From NCBI RefSeq assembly GCF_021155765.1, contig NC_060117.1:5546001-5610000 (forward strand): a DNA stretch of 64,000 bases, read 5' to 3'. Source of the stretch: Diprion similis. Its lineage: Eukaryota; Arthropoda; Insecta; Hymenoptera; Diprionidae. Of this stretch, positions 24,101 through 36,000 are shown piece after piece. The notes beneath the pieces are model-generated. The model had not been told where the DNA came from, did no database searches, and saw only the letters and a program-made list of their open reading frames with translations. How positions within the stretch are numbered: position 1 is the first letter of the stretch; every line of letters starts with the position of its first letter. The translations under genes and the position numbers were made by a program.

Positions 24101-26310
24101 ATGCTGGTCATCTTTTCTTTTCATAAACTGAGAAACCTGTGTCACCCAGTATACACTGAGGTGGATTCGGAAAAATTTGAAGAAAAAGGTTCGGCAAAAG
24201 TGACCATTGACATAACAGCCCGTTCTTCATCGAACCTTTTCCTCAATGTAGATATCATGAGATTTTGTTCTAGATAAACCTGATTTAGGGTTTTTTTTAC
24301 GCTTTCCTTTCTGCCAAAAATTTTTTGCCATGGCTTCCAGTGTTTGAGAATATATACTTGAGCAAGATTACCGCAAACGAAAACGAAAACCATGCACGTA
24401 GTGTTAGATATGCGTATTTTAGCACGTCGAGATCCAGTTGTAACTGAATTCAGACCATTATCTTCTTCTTTTTATCTAGAATATTATTTATACTTACAAT
24501 ACTATAGTAGTTTTGGCCTGTTGATTCTAAATGTATACTTTCTAGGTATCCTATCAGTAAGTAGTTTTCATTTTTATACTGACTTCACTGTACATCATTT
24601 TAATTTTCCCGTGCATCAGACTTGTAAATAGAACTTTATCGGACATCTTTATCCATAAACGCTGTTATTATTTGTAGTTCATAAGATGAGAAGAAGGATT
24701 TGAGTATCGACTATCGTTACGTGGTCAGTAGCCTTATGACTCTGTCGCACATCCGAATTGTTGATTAGCACTGTTCAGTGATACCCCATTTCACCTTAAG
24801 GTGCTTATAAAGAAGCGTCGTACACCTCGAAAACGCGGGGAAGAAAAACTCCTATACCGCTCAAGCGATCAGAGTAAAACTTCGGCAATTAATGCCGTAT
24901 TTTAGCAAAAAAAGGAGCGTCTTTTTACTTTTTCAAAATTTGAAAAAAAAATTTACAGATTGTATACCACCCACAGAAATTGGCCAAATTTTCACAGTTA
25001 CACTAAATGGATCGAACTATCCGGTATGATGCCACTCGGTGGTGATGAAACACACATTTTGAGCCCAGTCCCATGAGATTTGATGGTGAAATGACGAAAT
25101 GGCAGCTGATCTGGTTTTCGATTACGAAGTACACCAAAATCTCATTTTGACGACATTTGTTACCGACCTTTCATGCATGCCGGTAATTTCTTACCGACAT
25201 TACACGCATACATTACCGGCATGCGCGTCATGTCGGTAACAAATGTCGCCAAAATGAGATTTCGGTGTTCTTTATAATCGAAAACCAGATCAGCTGCCAT
25301 TTCGTCATTTCACCATCAAATCTCATGGGACTGGGCTCAAAATGTGTGTTTCATCACCGTCGAGTGGCATCATACCAGATAGGTCGACCCATTCAGTGCA
25401 ACTGTGAAAATTTGGCCAATTTTTGTGAGTGATAACCAATCTGTAAATTTTTTTTTTTAATTTTAAAAAACTAAAAAGACGCTCCACTTTTTGCCAAAAT
25501 AAGGCATTAACTGCCCACGTTTCACTCTGATCGCTTGATCGGTATAGGAGTTTTGCATCCCCGCGTATTCCAGGTGTACATGCAACGGGTCTTCATAAGC
25601 ACCTTCAAAATTGGATCGATCTTTTCCACCAATTTTCTCTCATTTTTTTCTAGTTTCCCTATTTGCAGTCTCATCAGGCGCTGTACGATTACACATTTCC
25701 CGGAAGTACGACAGGTGCGGGGGTTGCCAACCTACCAACGGTGGGCTACCACCCCAACTACTACGGATGTTCCAGTCCCAACTCGAGATTCGTTCCTCGA
25801 AGCGTGAGCCCGTACGTTCGGCAGAGACCTGGATACAACAACTACGCGTTCAACCCCGAAATGAGGGAGGTTGATCATTTGCACCCGGTGCCCAGAGTTT
25901 GCATCGAAAATACAGAAGTGAGCCCTTATTATTCTCCCAAATTCAAGTCCAGGACGTCCAATTGTCACCAATTCATCAATGAATTTTCCCATGCCCAATT
26001 ATATCGTTAAAAATACCTGCCACAGCCAATACAGCACAAGTTTTCACTTCAGGGTAGGCGAAGTCCGATTGGAAGGAGTCCAAAGGAGATGAACGTCGAC
26101 CATCCCAGGCGGTTCAGGGACTCACGGATTCGTCTGGATGATCGAGACTGTACGGAGACTGACATTTACGTCGAGGGTCGATTATCACCGAATGTTAGGG
26201 GGCCGGACGAAGCATATCCGACGAGGTGTTCAAGCCCAAGACTAGGTCTCACGGAGTCTACTATCCGTGAAGAAGAGGAGAACGATGTAGCGAGAATCAC
26301 TAAGTTCTAA
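21118..26310 (+). CDS. boss: bride of sevenless, seven-transmembrane ligand/receptor (GPCR class C-like)
   Basis: Boss is the membrane-bound ligand of the Sevenless receptor tyrosine kinase in fly R7 photoreceptor specification, and is also reported as a glucose-responsive receptor. Coding exons: 21118-21274, 21575-21703, 21791-22276, 22557-23938, 25669-25917, 26053-26310. Phases agree and give 886 aa, close to the fly protein (896). Residues 1-28 form a signal peptide. A large cysteine-containing ectodomain runs to about residue 452. Seven membrane segments span roughly 453-690, ending IPRTYYMVTR, followed by a long tail rich in Tyr, Pro and Arg. Exon 4 uses the second of two acceptors 5 nt apart (TTGCAG ATCAG); the first breaks the frame. 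If the weak donor at 23938/23939 (CAG|GTTAGA) is ignored, exon 4 reads on 24 codons to a stop at 24011-24013, giving a 742-aa short-tailed form. The intron between the two tails holds a MITE. Identity by domain layout, length and TM7 motif. Confidence 0.87.
24800..25603. mobile_element. TTAA-flanked near-palindromic MITE, copy 2
   Basis: An 804-bp relative of the elements at 10177 and 45653, with ends GGTGCTTATAAAG and CATAAGCACC. It is flanked by TTAA at 24796-24799 and the mutated TTCA at 25604-25607. The centre is rearranged compared with copy 1. It lies in the boss intron that separates the short-tail stop codon from the long-tail exons, ending 65 bp before the exon 5 acceptor. Confidence 0.9.
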
Positions 26311-27007
26311 TATCAGATGCTGGTTATTCAGCTTCGCCCGATCACCAATCACAGGGTACATCGTCGTTTCAATCATCCGTTCACACGTGTTCAATCTCCA
26401 TACTTTCTAAACTTCAACTCATACTTGACGGTCTCTACAACTGTAGAAGTAAAAACTGTTGCTTCAGCTACTATATAAGCTGCGTTTCAAATGTAGTAAG
26501 ATTATATTCATAGATCTGAAGATATTGTCACTATGAATTTCAGTTGTGCGTGTCAGATGAATTGCTTAGCCAGAGCTCTTCTGTTGTATGCTTTCTTCTC
26601 AACCCGTGTAATCGTCGCATGAAACCACTAGGTTTGATTCAAAATCTTGAAATTTTATTGGGGTCAGTCGGAAAACAAATATACGTGACAAAGTTTTTTT
26701 TACAGAGTCTTCCACAATAACCGAGACAATGAATCTGACGCACCAATAATCCATGTTTTAAACTTTCCATATAACGTGCGAACTTAAATTTCACGAAAAT
26801 CAATTACCATAGACCAAAAGTGCCACTCTTATGACATGTAGATGTAAGAATCAACTCAAAATACTCAGCCAATATTGAAAATATGTCTCTAGTCTTCGGA
26901 AGATATTTATTAAAATACTATCATTCATTGTATAAGTGAAATGTTGCATTGAGATATTCATCAGGATAAACTCTTATGTACCAGAAATTCTGATGCCTTG
27001 AATGAAA

Positions 27008-27013
27008 AATAAA
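27008..27013 (+). terminator. poly(A) signal AATAAA, candidate for boss
   Basis: AATAAA lies about 700 bp after the long-form boss stop. No closer canonical signal was noticed, so the 3' UTR may be long. Confidence 0.4.
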
Positions 27014-28143
27014 CAATGAACTCAACGATTTTCAAGTATTCGCGCACATAAATTCCATGTTCATGTCACAAGAAATTCCAGAAATTTTTTAATATGAAGG
27101 GAAGAGAAAGCGTTTCGCGTAAAGGATTAAGGTTAGTTGAGTACAGGTTACAACCTGGGATTGAAATTGCATGGGATCCAATTTCAATTGCCACGAATTG
27201 GTTCACAGGTGTTTCTTGCTGAGTGACCGAGTGGGGGAGATGGTGTGGGAGTGAGAAAATGGCGTACAGTTGCACCATTGCAATCAGACTGCACGTCGAC
27301 GACATTATAAGCGAGTAATTAATTTTTTCACACATGTAACACCTTCTTGTGAATTGAGATATCGTTGGAGGTGCTAAAAAACATAGACAATTTGAATAAT
27401 AAATTTTCACCAAGACGCAGCGTTTATCAGGCAATATCGACGAGAAAGAAAAAAAAAAAAAAAAAACTGGGATGATGAGGATTTTTCTACCCTCTAATAT
27501 GCCTCGCCTTGGTTATAAAATAAGGCGAGAAGATGTCGACGACGACGAAGAAAGATGGAATATAAGATTTGTTGAGTAGGTATCGTATGAGCATCCACAT
27601 GGTGGAGGACTCTTTCCATTATCCCATACTGCAAATTATACTTTTGTGAAAAATTAATTCCAGTCGACAAAGTCACCATAAATATCGGGAAGTGCGTGAG
27701 CCTGTGCCGCGTAGATAAGCGATGGTATAGCGGAGCATAGGTTGAAGATGCAGTGAATCGTGTAACGCGGTATCCGGGTCCGTATGATGGTGCACAGGTA
27801 ACGCATATGGGCGAGGAGTGCGCAAGTCGTTTCCTCAAAACCTATAAAAGCAATGGTGGTATCTTTGAGACTGCCAGTTGTCACGTGAATTTTGTGCGAA
27901 ATAAATCGAAAAAAAACAGTTTTTTTTTTTTAAAGACTTGGACTCAACCCAAGATCATGTGATCCTTACAGGAGTCGAAGTAGGTTGCGTAGATCCATGA
28001 ACGAGAAGTTAGGAATAATGTTAAGACGAAATCACAGCAATTGAGTGGAAGAATAGAGTCAAACTTTAATGTTCCCTGACAGGGGATATATTCTTAGTTT
28101 CAAATACCGTGTTCATTGAATTGGTTATGAGATTTGGTTAACA
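27014..28143. other. boss to SLC18-like intergenic region
   Basis: AT-rich, with an A-tract at 27450-27466 and moderate-GC patches at 27500-27900 that show open frames on both strands, but no splice-compatible exon or recognised domain. Confidence 0.45.
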
Positions 28144-30602
28144 ATGAGTTTCGAAGTACTGAGAAATTCGAGATTCATTCTTGTCTCGGTGGTTTATCTC
28201 AGCTTATTTTTGGACAACATTCTTCTGACGGTTGTTGGTAAGTACAAAACAGAAATTCTCATTCAGACATTAATGATCATAGCAGTTGACCAAAAACTTT
28301 GTCAAGTTTTAAAAGACATTGCCTCGATAACTTTATGGCAAGTTTCTTAGAAAATTTATCACAAAACACGACCAAGATACTAGTTACAAGTCAGTTATAG
28401 AACACAACTTAGTTTCAAACTCGACATATGATGTGAATCTCTAAGTGTCGTTAATACTTAGGGATCCCAGTCCATTGTTTCAGCGAATGTGATTACTGCT
28501 CTACTCTCTTATTGCTTTGCAAAGCTCCATTCATATTGTATTTCAGTGCCTATTATTCCTGACTACCTCTATTCCTTGGAAGGAAATGCAACCGTTGATG
28601 CAGAAACTGACGAAAACGGTCGTGTTGGTTTTCTACTAAGTTCCAAGGCCTTGGTCCAGCTGGTCCTGAATCCAGTGATTGGATCATTGACGGGAACTCT
28701 GGGCTATGCCCAACCACTTTTCATAGGCAGCGTGAATCTACTGCTCGCCGCGTTATGTGAGTATACATGTGTAATTTTACTCGCACGAGATAAGCAGATT
28801 GGTGTAATTTTTCGATGTATTGTTACTTTAGTATCGTCGCCACGATAGCCAACAAAAATGAACTTTGACTTTCGCTGACTTTTCCAAGATTTTCGAAATT
28901 CACAGCAGCTCAGTGAGCCATAAATCTAGTGAAACAGTTTTAGTCATCCGGAAATTATTCCTTCAACAAATCGCTGAACTTATAATATGTGCTAAATGAT
29001 TTCAGTATTCGCGTTTGGCCAGTCCTATGAGGTGTTGTTTTTGGCAAGGAGTATTCAAGGCGTATCTTCCGCGTGCATTGGAGTCTCTGGCATGTCGTTG
29101 GTGGCCTCACGATACTCAGAGGAAGAAGAAAGGTCAAAGATCATGGGTTTTGTCCTAGGCAGTATTGCCCTCGGTGTTTTATTGGGATATCCCATTGGCT
29201 CGATTCTCTACGATCTGAGTGGTAAGACGGCACCACTACTGCTCGTTTCGGTCTCCATAGTCTTCTTGATCTGTAAGTATATCAAGCCTCCTTTGTGTCG
29301 AATCGAGGACCTTTAACAGGTCTGGGAAAGGAGTCAAAATCGTAGTCAGTCAACTGTGTGTAACAATCATCTCGATCATATTTCAGGTTTTCAACTCGCC
29401 GCACTGGATTTTCACATGATAAAACAGGTACAAACTCCATGTAACAGTTCGTCAACAAAGACTAGAAGCTCTGTTCATAGCTCACTCGTATAGTCGTGTT
29501 ATACCTAATCAGTGACTTCCAAATTGAGCATTTCGTTAACCGGAATTTTAATCCAATGCCAACTGTTAACCAGCAGAAGACAGAACCACGTACCAACTGG
29601 ATGTTCCTGTTGTCCGACAAGAAGATCATAATAGTCTCCGGAGCAATCTGGTCCTCAACTTCAGCCATGGCAATATTGGAACCGTGTCTTCCGCTCTGGT
29701 TAATGACCCACGTTAAGCCCAAAGTGAGTCGTTGCATGCAGCTCTACCACCTCATCAAAAGCTTGAGCTGCTCCTCCATTATTTTTATTCCTTCAGAAAT
29801 GGCAACTGGGAACCGTTTTCATTCCGGACAGCATCGGCTACTTGGTGGGCACTAATTTCTTCGGAATGGTGGCTTATCGCATTGGCCGATACAAAACGGC
29901 CATATTTGCCATGCTTCTTGTTGGCGTTAGCGCGATCCTGGTGCCACTAGCAACAACGATGTCACAACTGGTGATCCCGCACCTGGGAATGGGTCTGGGG
30001 ATCGGTATCGCCGACGCAGCGCTGGTCCCACTTTTGGCGTCGTTGGTCGACCAGGAGGACGGTTACGGACCGGTTTACTCCTTGCAACAAGTGGCCGTCA
30101 GCTTGGCGTACTCTCTTGGTAAGTCGACTAAAGGTCTCTACAAAGCTCGAAACCCAGCTCGTCTCGAGCACGTACCTACACCCACCTCTCACTAACGACT
30201 TTAAACACGATGAAAAGAACCACTCAGTTTTTGAGGACTTTACGCCCTGTAGCAGACAGCTTACTCGCGCACTTGGTCAAGAGTGCGTGTGTGAGAACCG
30301 GAGAGGAGATGTCGGTTACAGACCCAGACCCCCTCCCAGCGCCTTTTCTTTTTCTTGGTTTCTTTAACGCCTTGGTTTCATTTCCAGGGCCTATCATCGG
30401 CGGTGAAATGGTCAGAGAAATCGGATTCGCATGGGTGATGTGGGTCGTTGGTATTGTCAACATTGCCTACTGTCCACTTTTGGGATACTTGGCAACCAAG
30501 GATAGGAAACCCCTTGCTCAGGATGGATGTAAGGACTACGACGCCGTTCAAAAAACCACCGCCAAATACGAGAGGTTTTATGATTCGGACGATACTTTGT
30601 GA
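28144..30602 (+). CDS. vesicular amine transporter-like protein (SLC18, VMAT/VAChT/portabella clade)
   Basis: A 12-TM major facilitator of the proton-coupled vesicular amine family. Coding exons: 28144-28237, 28547-28756, 29006-29272, 29387-29427, 29574-29723 (acceptor could be 3 nt later), 29797-30118, 30388-30602. Phases agree, giving about 432 aa, shorter than VMAT2 (514). TM1 carries the family motif LFLDNILLTVVVPIIPDYLY with its essential Asp. The lumenal loop after TM1 is short and has one N-glycosylation site (NAT). TM2 keeps the family Lys (SSKALVQLVLNPVIG). TM10 keeps Asp (GIADAALVP). TM11, however, reads VYSLQQVAVSLAYSLGP where VMAT and VAChT have AIAD, so the transport-critical Asp is Gln here. 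This argues for a portabella-like or orphan paralogue rather than true VMAT. Substrate unknown. The C-tail is short and acidic. Confidence 0.88.
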
Positions 30603-30689
30603 AGAAGAAGAAGAAGAAGAAGAACAAACACTGCGTACATTTCAACAAATATATTATTATAAAATAATAAAAATGAACACTTCACACTT

Positions 30690-30695
30690 AATAAA
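30690..30695 (+). terminator. poly(A) signal AATAAA for SLC18-like gene
   Basis: AATAAA lies 88 bp after the stop, beyond a (GAA)n run that immediately follows the TGA. Confidence 0.6.
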
Positions 30696-31404
30696 TTCAC
30701 CAAGATATTTGAAATGAGAAACCGCAGATTGATTCTCATCAAAACCTCATAACGAACATTTGCTTTGTCAAATAATAACACCAGTCGAACAGATACAATC
30801 AGGAGGAGAATTTTAGCCAAAGTTTTACTCCAAACGGGTCTAAACCCAAGTCGAAACTTAGCGTCCACTCTAAACCCTACGTAGAAGAGGTTGCAATATT
30901 GGGCCCTACTTGGACGCTAAAAATGTCGAGAAGAATCCCAGAAACCTTTTCCATCCATAAAAAAGTTTCCCAAATATTATCTCGATCATACAAGCCTCGA
31001 TTGGAGCTTTTTAGTGTTTCTTAAAAGCATTGAGGAGTAATTAAGTTTTGACTGTAAGTGTCACCGCGTAGCATAAGAGCACACAGACTGGTAATGATAA
31101 TTTCCCCTTTACCGACGACGGTAAGTGCAAAATGCCATTTCCGAAACTGTGCAAACTTTTCAACGAATCGCATGGGATACTTGGGAAGGAACAAAAGGAC
31201 TGGAAACGTAAGTTACAAGCGAGATACTGCCTCGCGGCGTGATTTACTCAACAACTCGTCCGTCGCCAAACGAGGTGCATTCACTAATGACGTGATCATC
31301 AGACTCATTCACACCGTGTTGCTCAATCGACGCCCCTTTACCTTCTCCATCTCTAGCACCCTGCTCCAGCGCGTATATTCGTTGATATCATATACATGTT
31401 ACAT
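30696..31404. other. intergenic, no gene recognised
   Basis: Moderate-GC open frames exist at 31058-31400, but they lack an ATG in good context, splice partners or any known domain. Left unannotated. Confidence 0.4.
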
Positions 31405-32013
31405 TAGGGTGGCGCAAAAAAACAGATTATTTTTTGTTTTTGAGTCTCGTATGACAAAATGTTAGTTTTTCATGTTTTAAAAGCCCACTCCAAAGGACAG
31501 CTCAGAAAAAAAATTTTAAGAGATCGCTCCAAATTTTAAAAAATGTAAAAAAATCGTCAAAAAATTAAATTAAAAAAATTGTATATTCAGTATTTTCTTT
31601 CATTTTTAATTCATGTCGTGGTGTATTGTTATCGTTTCTTTCTTACTAAATTAAAGAGAAAAAATTTATGAAACTTTAATATGAATATTAAAAGGTCGCT
31701 CAAAAAGATCTGAAGAAATGCACCAAAAAATTAAAAAAAAATTATAAGCGACCTTTCAAAATTCAAATTTTGAACTGAAACTTTCGGAAACTTATTTTTT
31801 TTTGTCTATAAAATTATACCGTAGCGATAAAAAATTAAAAAAAAAAAAAAAACACGATTTTTGCCGATTTCTGACGTTTTAAAAAATGTGGAGCCACCTC
31901 TTAAAATGTTTTTTTTAAACTGTCCTTTGGAGTGAGCTCTTAAAACATCAAAAACTAACATTTTGTCACACGACACTTTAAAAAAAAAAAGTCAGTTTTT
32001 TTGCGCCACCCTA
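31405..32013. mobile_element. foldback MITE with TAGGGTGGCGCAAAAAA ends, copy 1
   Basis: It begins TAGGGTGGCGCAAAAAA and ends with the reverse complement TTTTTTGCGCCACCCTA. The arms are long: ACAAAATGTTAGTTTTT, then AAGCCCACTCCAAAGGACAG, recurs inverted near 31925-31970. TA at the borders fits a Tc1/mariner-type TA duplication. There is no coding capacity. A second copy is at 33921. Confidence 0.87.
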
Positions 32014-33920
32014 ATATACATACGTACACCTCATCAACTGACAAATTTTCGAGATAAACAAGGTTGTTACGATGATATTAATTCCACTTGCGGTATAATC
32101 TGACCCTGAAATAACTCTAGACCTTTGTACAAATGAGTCGTATGATTCGGTGAATCGTACTTCTATGATTTGATGATCATTAATGAAAATAATGTGAAAA
32201 AATACACAGTTTTTTCAGATCGTCGTGCTAGGACCGTCTATATATTTTCGATAATCAAGGAATATTTGGTAAATTATTGAACGAGTATCGTTACAAAAAA
32301 CTAAATTCAAGGCTTACATTTTGGTCGATACTGGATCTTTACTCTCATTTGAATATGATACTGAATTCAGTTGCCTGCAGATTATAGAAGGGAAATAGGT
32401 GCATGAAAAAGGAAAAATCTTATTTGAACAGTTTGGGCTTTGAGAGGAATTTTTTGAAGCCACGTGTTCCCGATTCATTTCACATGTTCACGATGCGTAA
32501 GATGATAATAATCTGTTTAACCAAGAATGTGCTAATAGAGTCAGAGAAATGCTTGTACTTTAAAAAAAAAAATTAATTATTAGACTCCTTTTGTAGAAAA
32601 TTTTGTTGTGAATACGAAAATTAATAAAATAATTGTTTGAAACCGTGAAAAATTTTAACTAAATAGAAAATGTATTTATAAATACGGAATCTCGATTTCA
32701 ATTTAGCCAATTTAATGAAATAAAACTTTTTAACCCTAAAAAATCGTTTCCAAAACCAAATTTTAACAATTACGATGAATTTTTTTTTTTGCAGTGTATC
32801 GCAGTTTCAATCGTAGATTATATATCTATTTAAACAAAGTCTATTTACTTTCCAAATTGGGTGTTAAGATATTGCTATGACTTTTCAACCGTGGCTCAGA
32901 GTTTAAGGAAAATCAGCAACAAAAATTGGCTGCCTAAATTCACAGACGCTGAGCAAGTTCCCTCTTTTAGCCAAATTACAATTTCAAATTCTCTATCCAA
33001 TTTTCACATTAATTTCAAGAAGAATGTAAATAAAATTGGACACAAAGTAGCTTCTACAATTTGTTACGAAAAAGCGAAAAGGCGATGCTTACGGCGATTT
33101 TTCTTTTTCTTTTCTCATTCTTTTCCTCCTTTGACGCACGGCTTCTCGTCTGATTGTGACCGTTGACCGAACAGCCGGCAATTTTTCCGCCTGAACACGC
33201 CTGTTCGAAAAGCTCTGACATTTAAATATCAGCTAACATCAGCTGAGAAACAACGTAAGCAGAGTTCAGAAATTTTCCAGGAATGCGATGATTTGATCGA
33301 ACTTTACTTGTGATTATTAACATTACAATTACAAGTGTAAAAGCCTCTCGATCAGAATTATCACATTTCTCATATAACATCTTGCAGATATCTGGCGAAG
33401 AAAAGTCCGGAGTTAAAAATGAGAAAAAAAGAAATTTTTTTTACTCATCATCACACCTCGGCAAAAAAAATAAAAAATCCTTAATCTCGGACAAGTGCCT
33501 AATGATAATGACTCAGATCTAGTCTGATCACCAATCAGACGTTTCTCGACGACTCTAAATCGACTTACGTGTGTATAATATGACAATTAAACGTTCGAGT
33601 TGCCATGATTATCAGACTCGTATAGTCAGCTTAATCAGTTCGATTAAAACGCGCTCTTGGATCCGGGTGAAAATCAGTCGATTTGATACACTGGTGAGTT
33701 GACGGTGTGCTCTTGGGTCGGTTTATTCTCCGTTCAGCGGGGGTGGAAAGAGAAGAAACGAGATTCTGGTGAAAAAGTCGGTGATTCCGTGGGTCGTAAA
33801 GGGAGAAAGACGCGAAACAGGCCGCATAGCCGGGGCCACATTTCGTCCGTTTCGGATCCCCCGTGAAATCTCTGAAAACTGAACCGCAACTCGGAGAAAT
33901 GATTTAAAACTTATAAGCAT
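32014..33920. other. AT-rich intergenic region
   Basis: No exon recognised. It includes the inverted dispersed-repeat copy at about 32585-32870. A patch at 32860-33170 has an open frame of about 100 codons without a recognisable domain. Confidence 0.4.
32585..32870 (-). repeat. dispersed repeat, inverted copy
   Basis: TTTTGTAGAAAATTTT, AATACGAAAATTAA and AATCTCGATTTCAATTTAG read as the reverse complement of motifs in the repeats at 34600-35510 and 39440-39990. Diverged, with approximate borders. Confidence 0.5.
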
Positions 33921-34520
33921 TAGGGTGGCGGCAAAAAAATGGACTTTTTTTTTTTTCTGAGTCTCGTGTGACAAAATGTTAGTTTTTGATGTTTTAAGAG
34001 CCCACTCCAAAGGGCAGCTCAAAAAAAAATTTTTAAAAGGTCGCTCCAAATTTTTTAAAATGTCAAAAATCGTCAAAAAATTGAATAAAAAAAATTATAT
34101 TTTCAGTATTTTGTTTGATTTTTAATTCATGTCGTGGTGTATTGTTATCGATTCTTTCTTATTAAATTAAAGAAAAAAATGTGTGAAATTTTAATATGAA
34201 TATTAAAAGCTCGCTCGAAAAGATCTAAAGAAATGCACCAAAAAATGGAAAAAAAATTATGAGCGACCTTTCAAAATTCAAATTTTGAACTTAAATTTTC
34301 GGAAACTTTTTTTTTTTTTGTCTATAAAAATATACCGTAACGAGAAAAAAAATCGATTTCTGACGATTTCTGATGTTTTAAAAAATGTGGAGCGACCTCT
34401 GAAAAATTTTTTTTTTAAACTTTCCTTTGAAGTGGGCTCTTAAAACATCAAAAACTAACATTTTGTCGCACGAGACTCGAAAAAAAAACAAAAAAAAACG
34501 GTTTTTTTGCGCCACCCTAA
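33921..34520. mobile_element. foldback MITE with TAGGGTGGCG ends, copy 2
   Basis: A diverged copy of the 31405 element in the same orientation, sharing CTCGTGTGACAAAATGTTAG, GCCCACTCCAAAGG and the right end GCGCCACCCTAA. The palindromic arms are retained. The open frames inside it are arm translations. Confidence 0.87.
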
Positions 34521-34599
34521 TAAGCATAGATAAAATATTTATATTGTTCGATACCGTATTTCGCGATCTCAAAGTCCAATTACCAAAGTAATTTCGGTA

Positions 34600-35510
34600 T
34601 AAATTTACAAATAAAAAGCTGTGTGTCTACCTTCGGAGAACAAAAAAAGTTTCCCAACAAATTTCATTTCTTAAGAATAAGGCGCAAGTTTTTCCTTGCG
34701 AGAAGAAAAAATTTTCATCGTAATGACCGATATTTGTTCATGGAAAAAAAAAAATTTCAAGGCTAACATACACAAAAGAACAAACATTATTTTCACACAA
34801 CCAAAAAAATTTTCTTAATTCTTTTGGGGAGCAGAAAACAAAATGGTTTAGGAATGTGTAAGAAAAAATGTTTGACACCAAAGTACTATAAATTCTATTG
34901 CGATTGCGAAATCAGATCTATGCGGTGAAATCATTTTGTAAGGATAAAAAAAATGGTTGTTTAATTTTTGTAACCGGAAAAAATTATCGTTTCATTGTAA
35001 TTAAAGTTAATTGACTACGAATGATTCAGTTTAGCTGATTATACAAAATTGATGCTTGGATCCCCTCCTAATAACTGCTCATCTTACATTCTCTTTTCGC
35101 GAGAAATGATTTTTAACGCTGTACAGAAAGTATTTTGCCACTTGAACAAAAAATTTTTTCGATTCACGATGTGAAGTATTATTTGATTCCGAAAATAATG
35201 ACTCAGTATCTCTCCTGATTTCGTAAATTTGATTAATTATCATTCACCGAGTATATATTAAGTGAACAGTATAAAGCAATTAATTTATTATAATCTACCC
35301 AAGAGTACTAAAAATTTTGATACTACTACCATAAAAAAAAAAGTATTATTTCATTGAAATCGAGATTTCGTATTTACAACTACAACATTATATATGCACT
35401 AAAATTTTTTTCACAATCTTAAAGAAAAATAATTTCATAGACTTCGATACTCAAGAAAAAAAAAAATCCCTTAATCCCAGGAGAAAATTCTCTACAAAAT
35501 GGGTCGCAAA
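34600..35510 (+). repeat. dispersed low-copy repeat, copy A
   Basis: Shares ordered blocks with 39440-39990: AAAACAAAATGGTTTAG, ATTCTATTGCGATT, GATTTCGTAAATTTGA, AAGTATTATTTCA and GAGAAAATTTTCTACAAAAT-like sequence. The order is the same but the divergence is high, so it is an old duplication or transposon remnant. No protein is encoded. Confidence 0.55.
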
Positions 35511-35511
35511 A

Positions 35512-35512
35512 G

Positions 35513-35557
<45 letters not shown>
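35512..35557. repeat. poly(A) tract, about 45 bp
   Basis: One of the longest A-runs in the window, directly bordering the GC-rich island. It could be the tail of a retroposed sequence or a plain homopolymer. Confidence 0.9.
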
Positions 35558-35558
<1 letters not shown>

Positions 35559-35589
35559 ATAGACCTTTTCAAAAAAGCAAAATCTTTTT

Positions 35590-36000
35590 AACTCAGCGTC
35601 TGACCGCTCCGAGCTAAGGGCCCGGTTCTGAAGCGATGGGAAGGCTTTCGCGAGCCGGAGGGGTTGCCTCGACGATGGCCGGGGACGGAGATTCGCCATA
35701 TCGATCCCGGGGCGCCCCCACCGAGCTTTCGCAAACGGCGCCTCTCGCGCTCCGGGGCGCCGGCGCGCGGGTAAAAACTGCCCCCCACCCCTCACCCCCA
35801 ACCCCAGCAGCGTGACACGCCGCCTCTCTCCGCAGCAGCAGCAGCAGCAGCAGCCTCTCTGCCGATCATCCCCCTCCCCACCACCCGGTAATCACCCCCA
35901 AGCCTGGCCTCAGTCAGCCCCGAGCTTTCGCACGCGCGTCTCCGATAACGCTGACCGACCTTCCGCAAAACGCGTGCAAATAAAACGGGGTCCAATAGGG
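35590..36000. promoter_or_regulatory. GC-rich, CpG-rich island
   Basis: A roughly 400-bp stretch of very high G+C in a window that is otherwise AT-rich. It includes CCCGGGGCGCCCCC, GGGGCGCCGGCGCGCGGG and a (CAG)7 run at about 35832-35853. CpG dinucleotides are frequent. Open frames occur on both strands with Pro/Arg/Gly-rich translations and no recognised domain. The most economical reading is a CpG-island-type promoter for a + strand transcript (the candidate 5' exon at 36250-36740, possibly leading to the phosphodiesterase). The origin could also be foreign or rDNA-like. Confidence 0.45.

Noticed and set aside
33723-34076. 117-codon minus-strand frame
   Set aside because: Half of it lies in the arm of the foldback MITE at 33921 and it lacks any domain.
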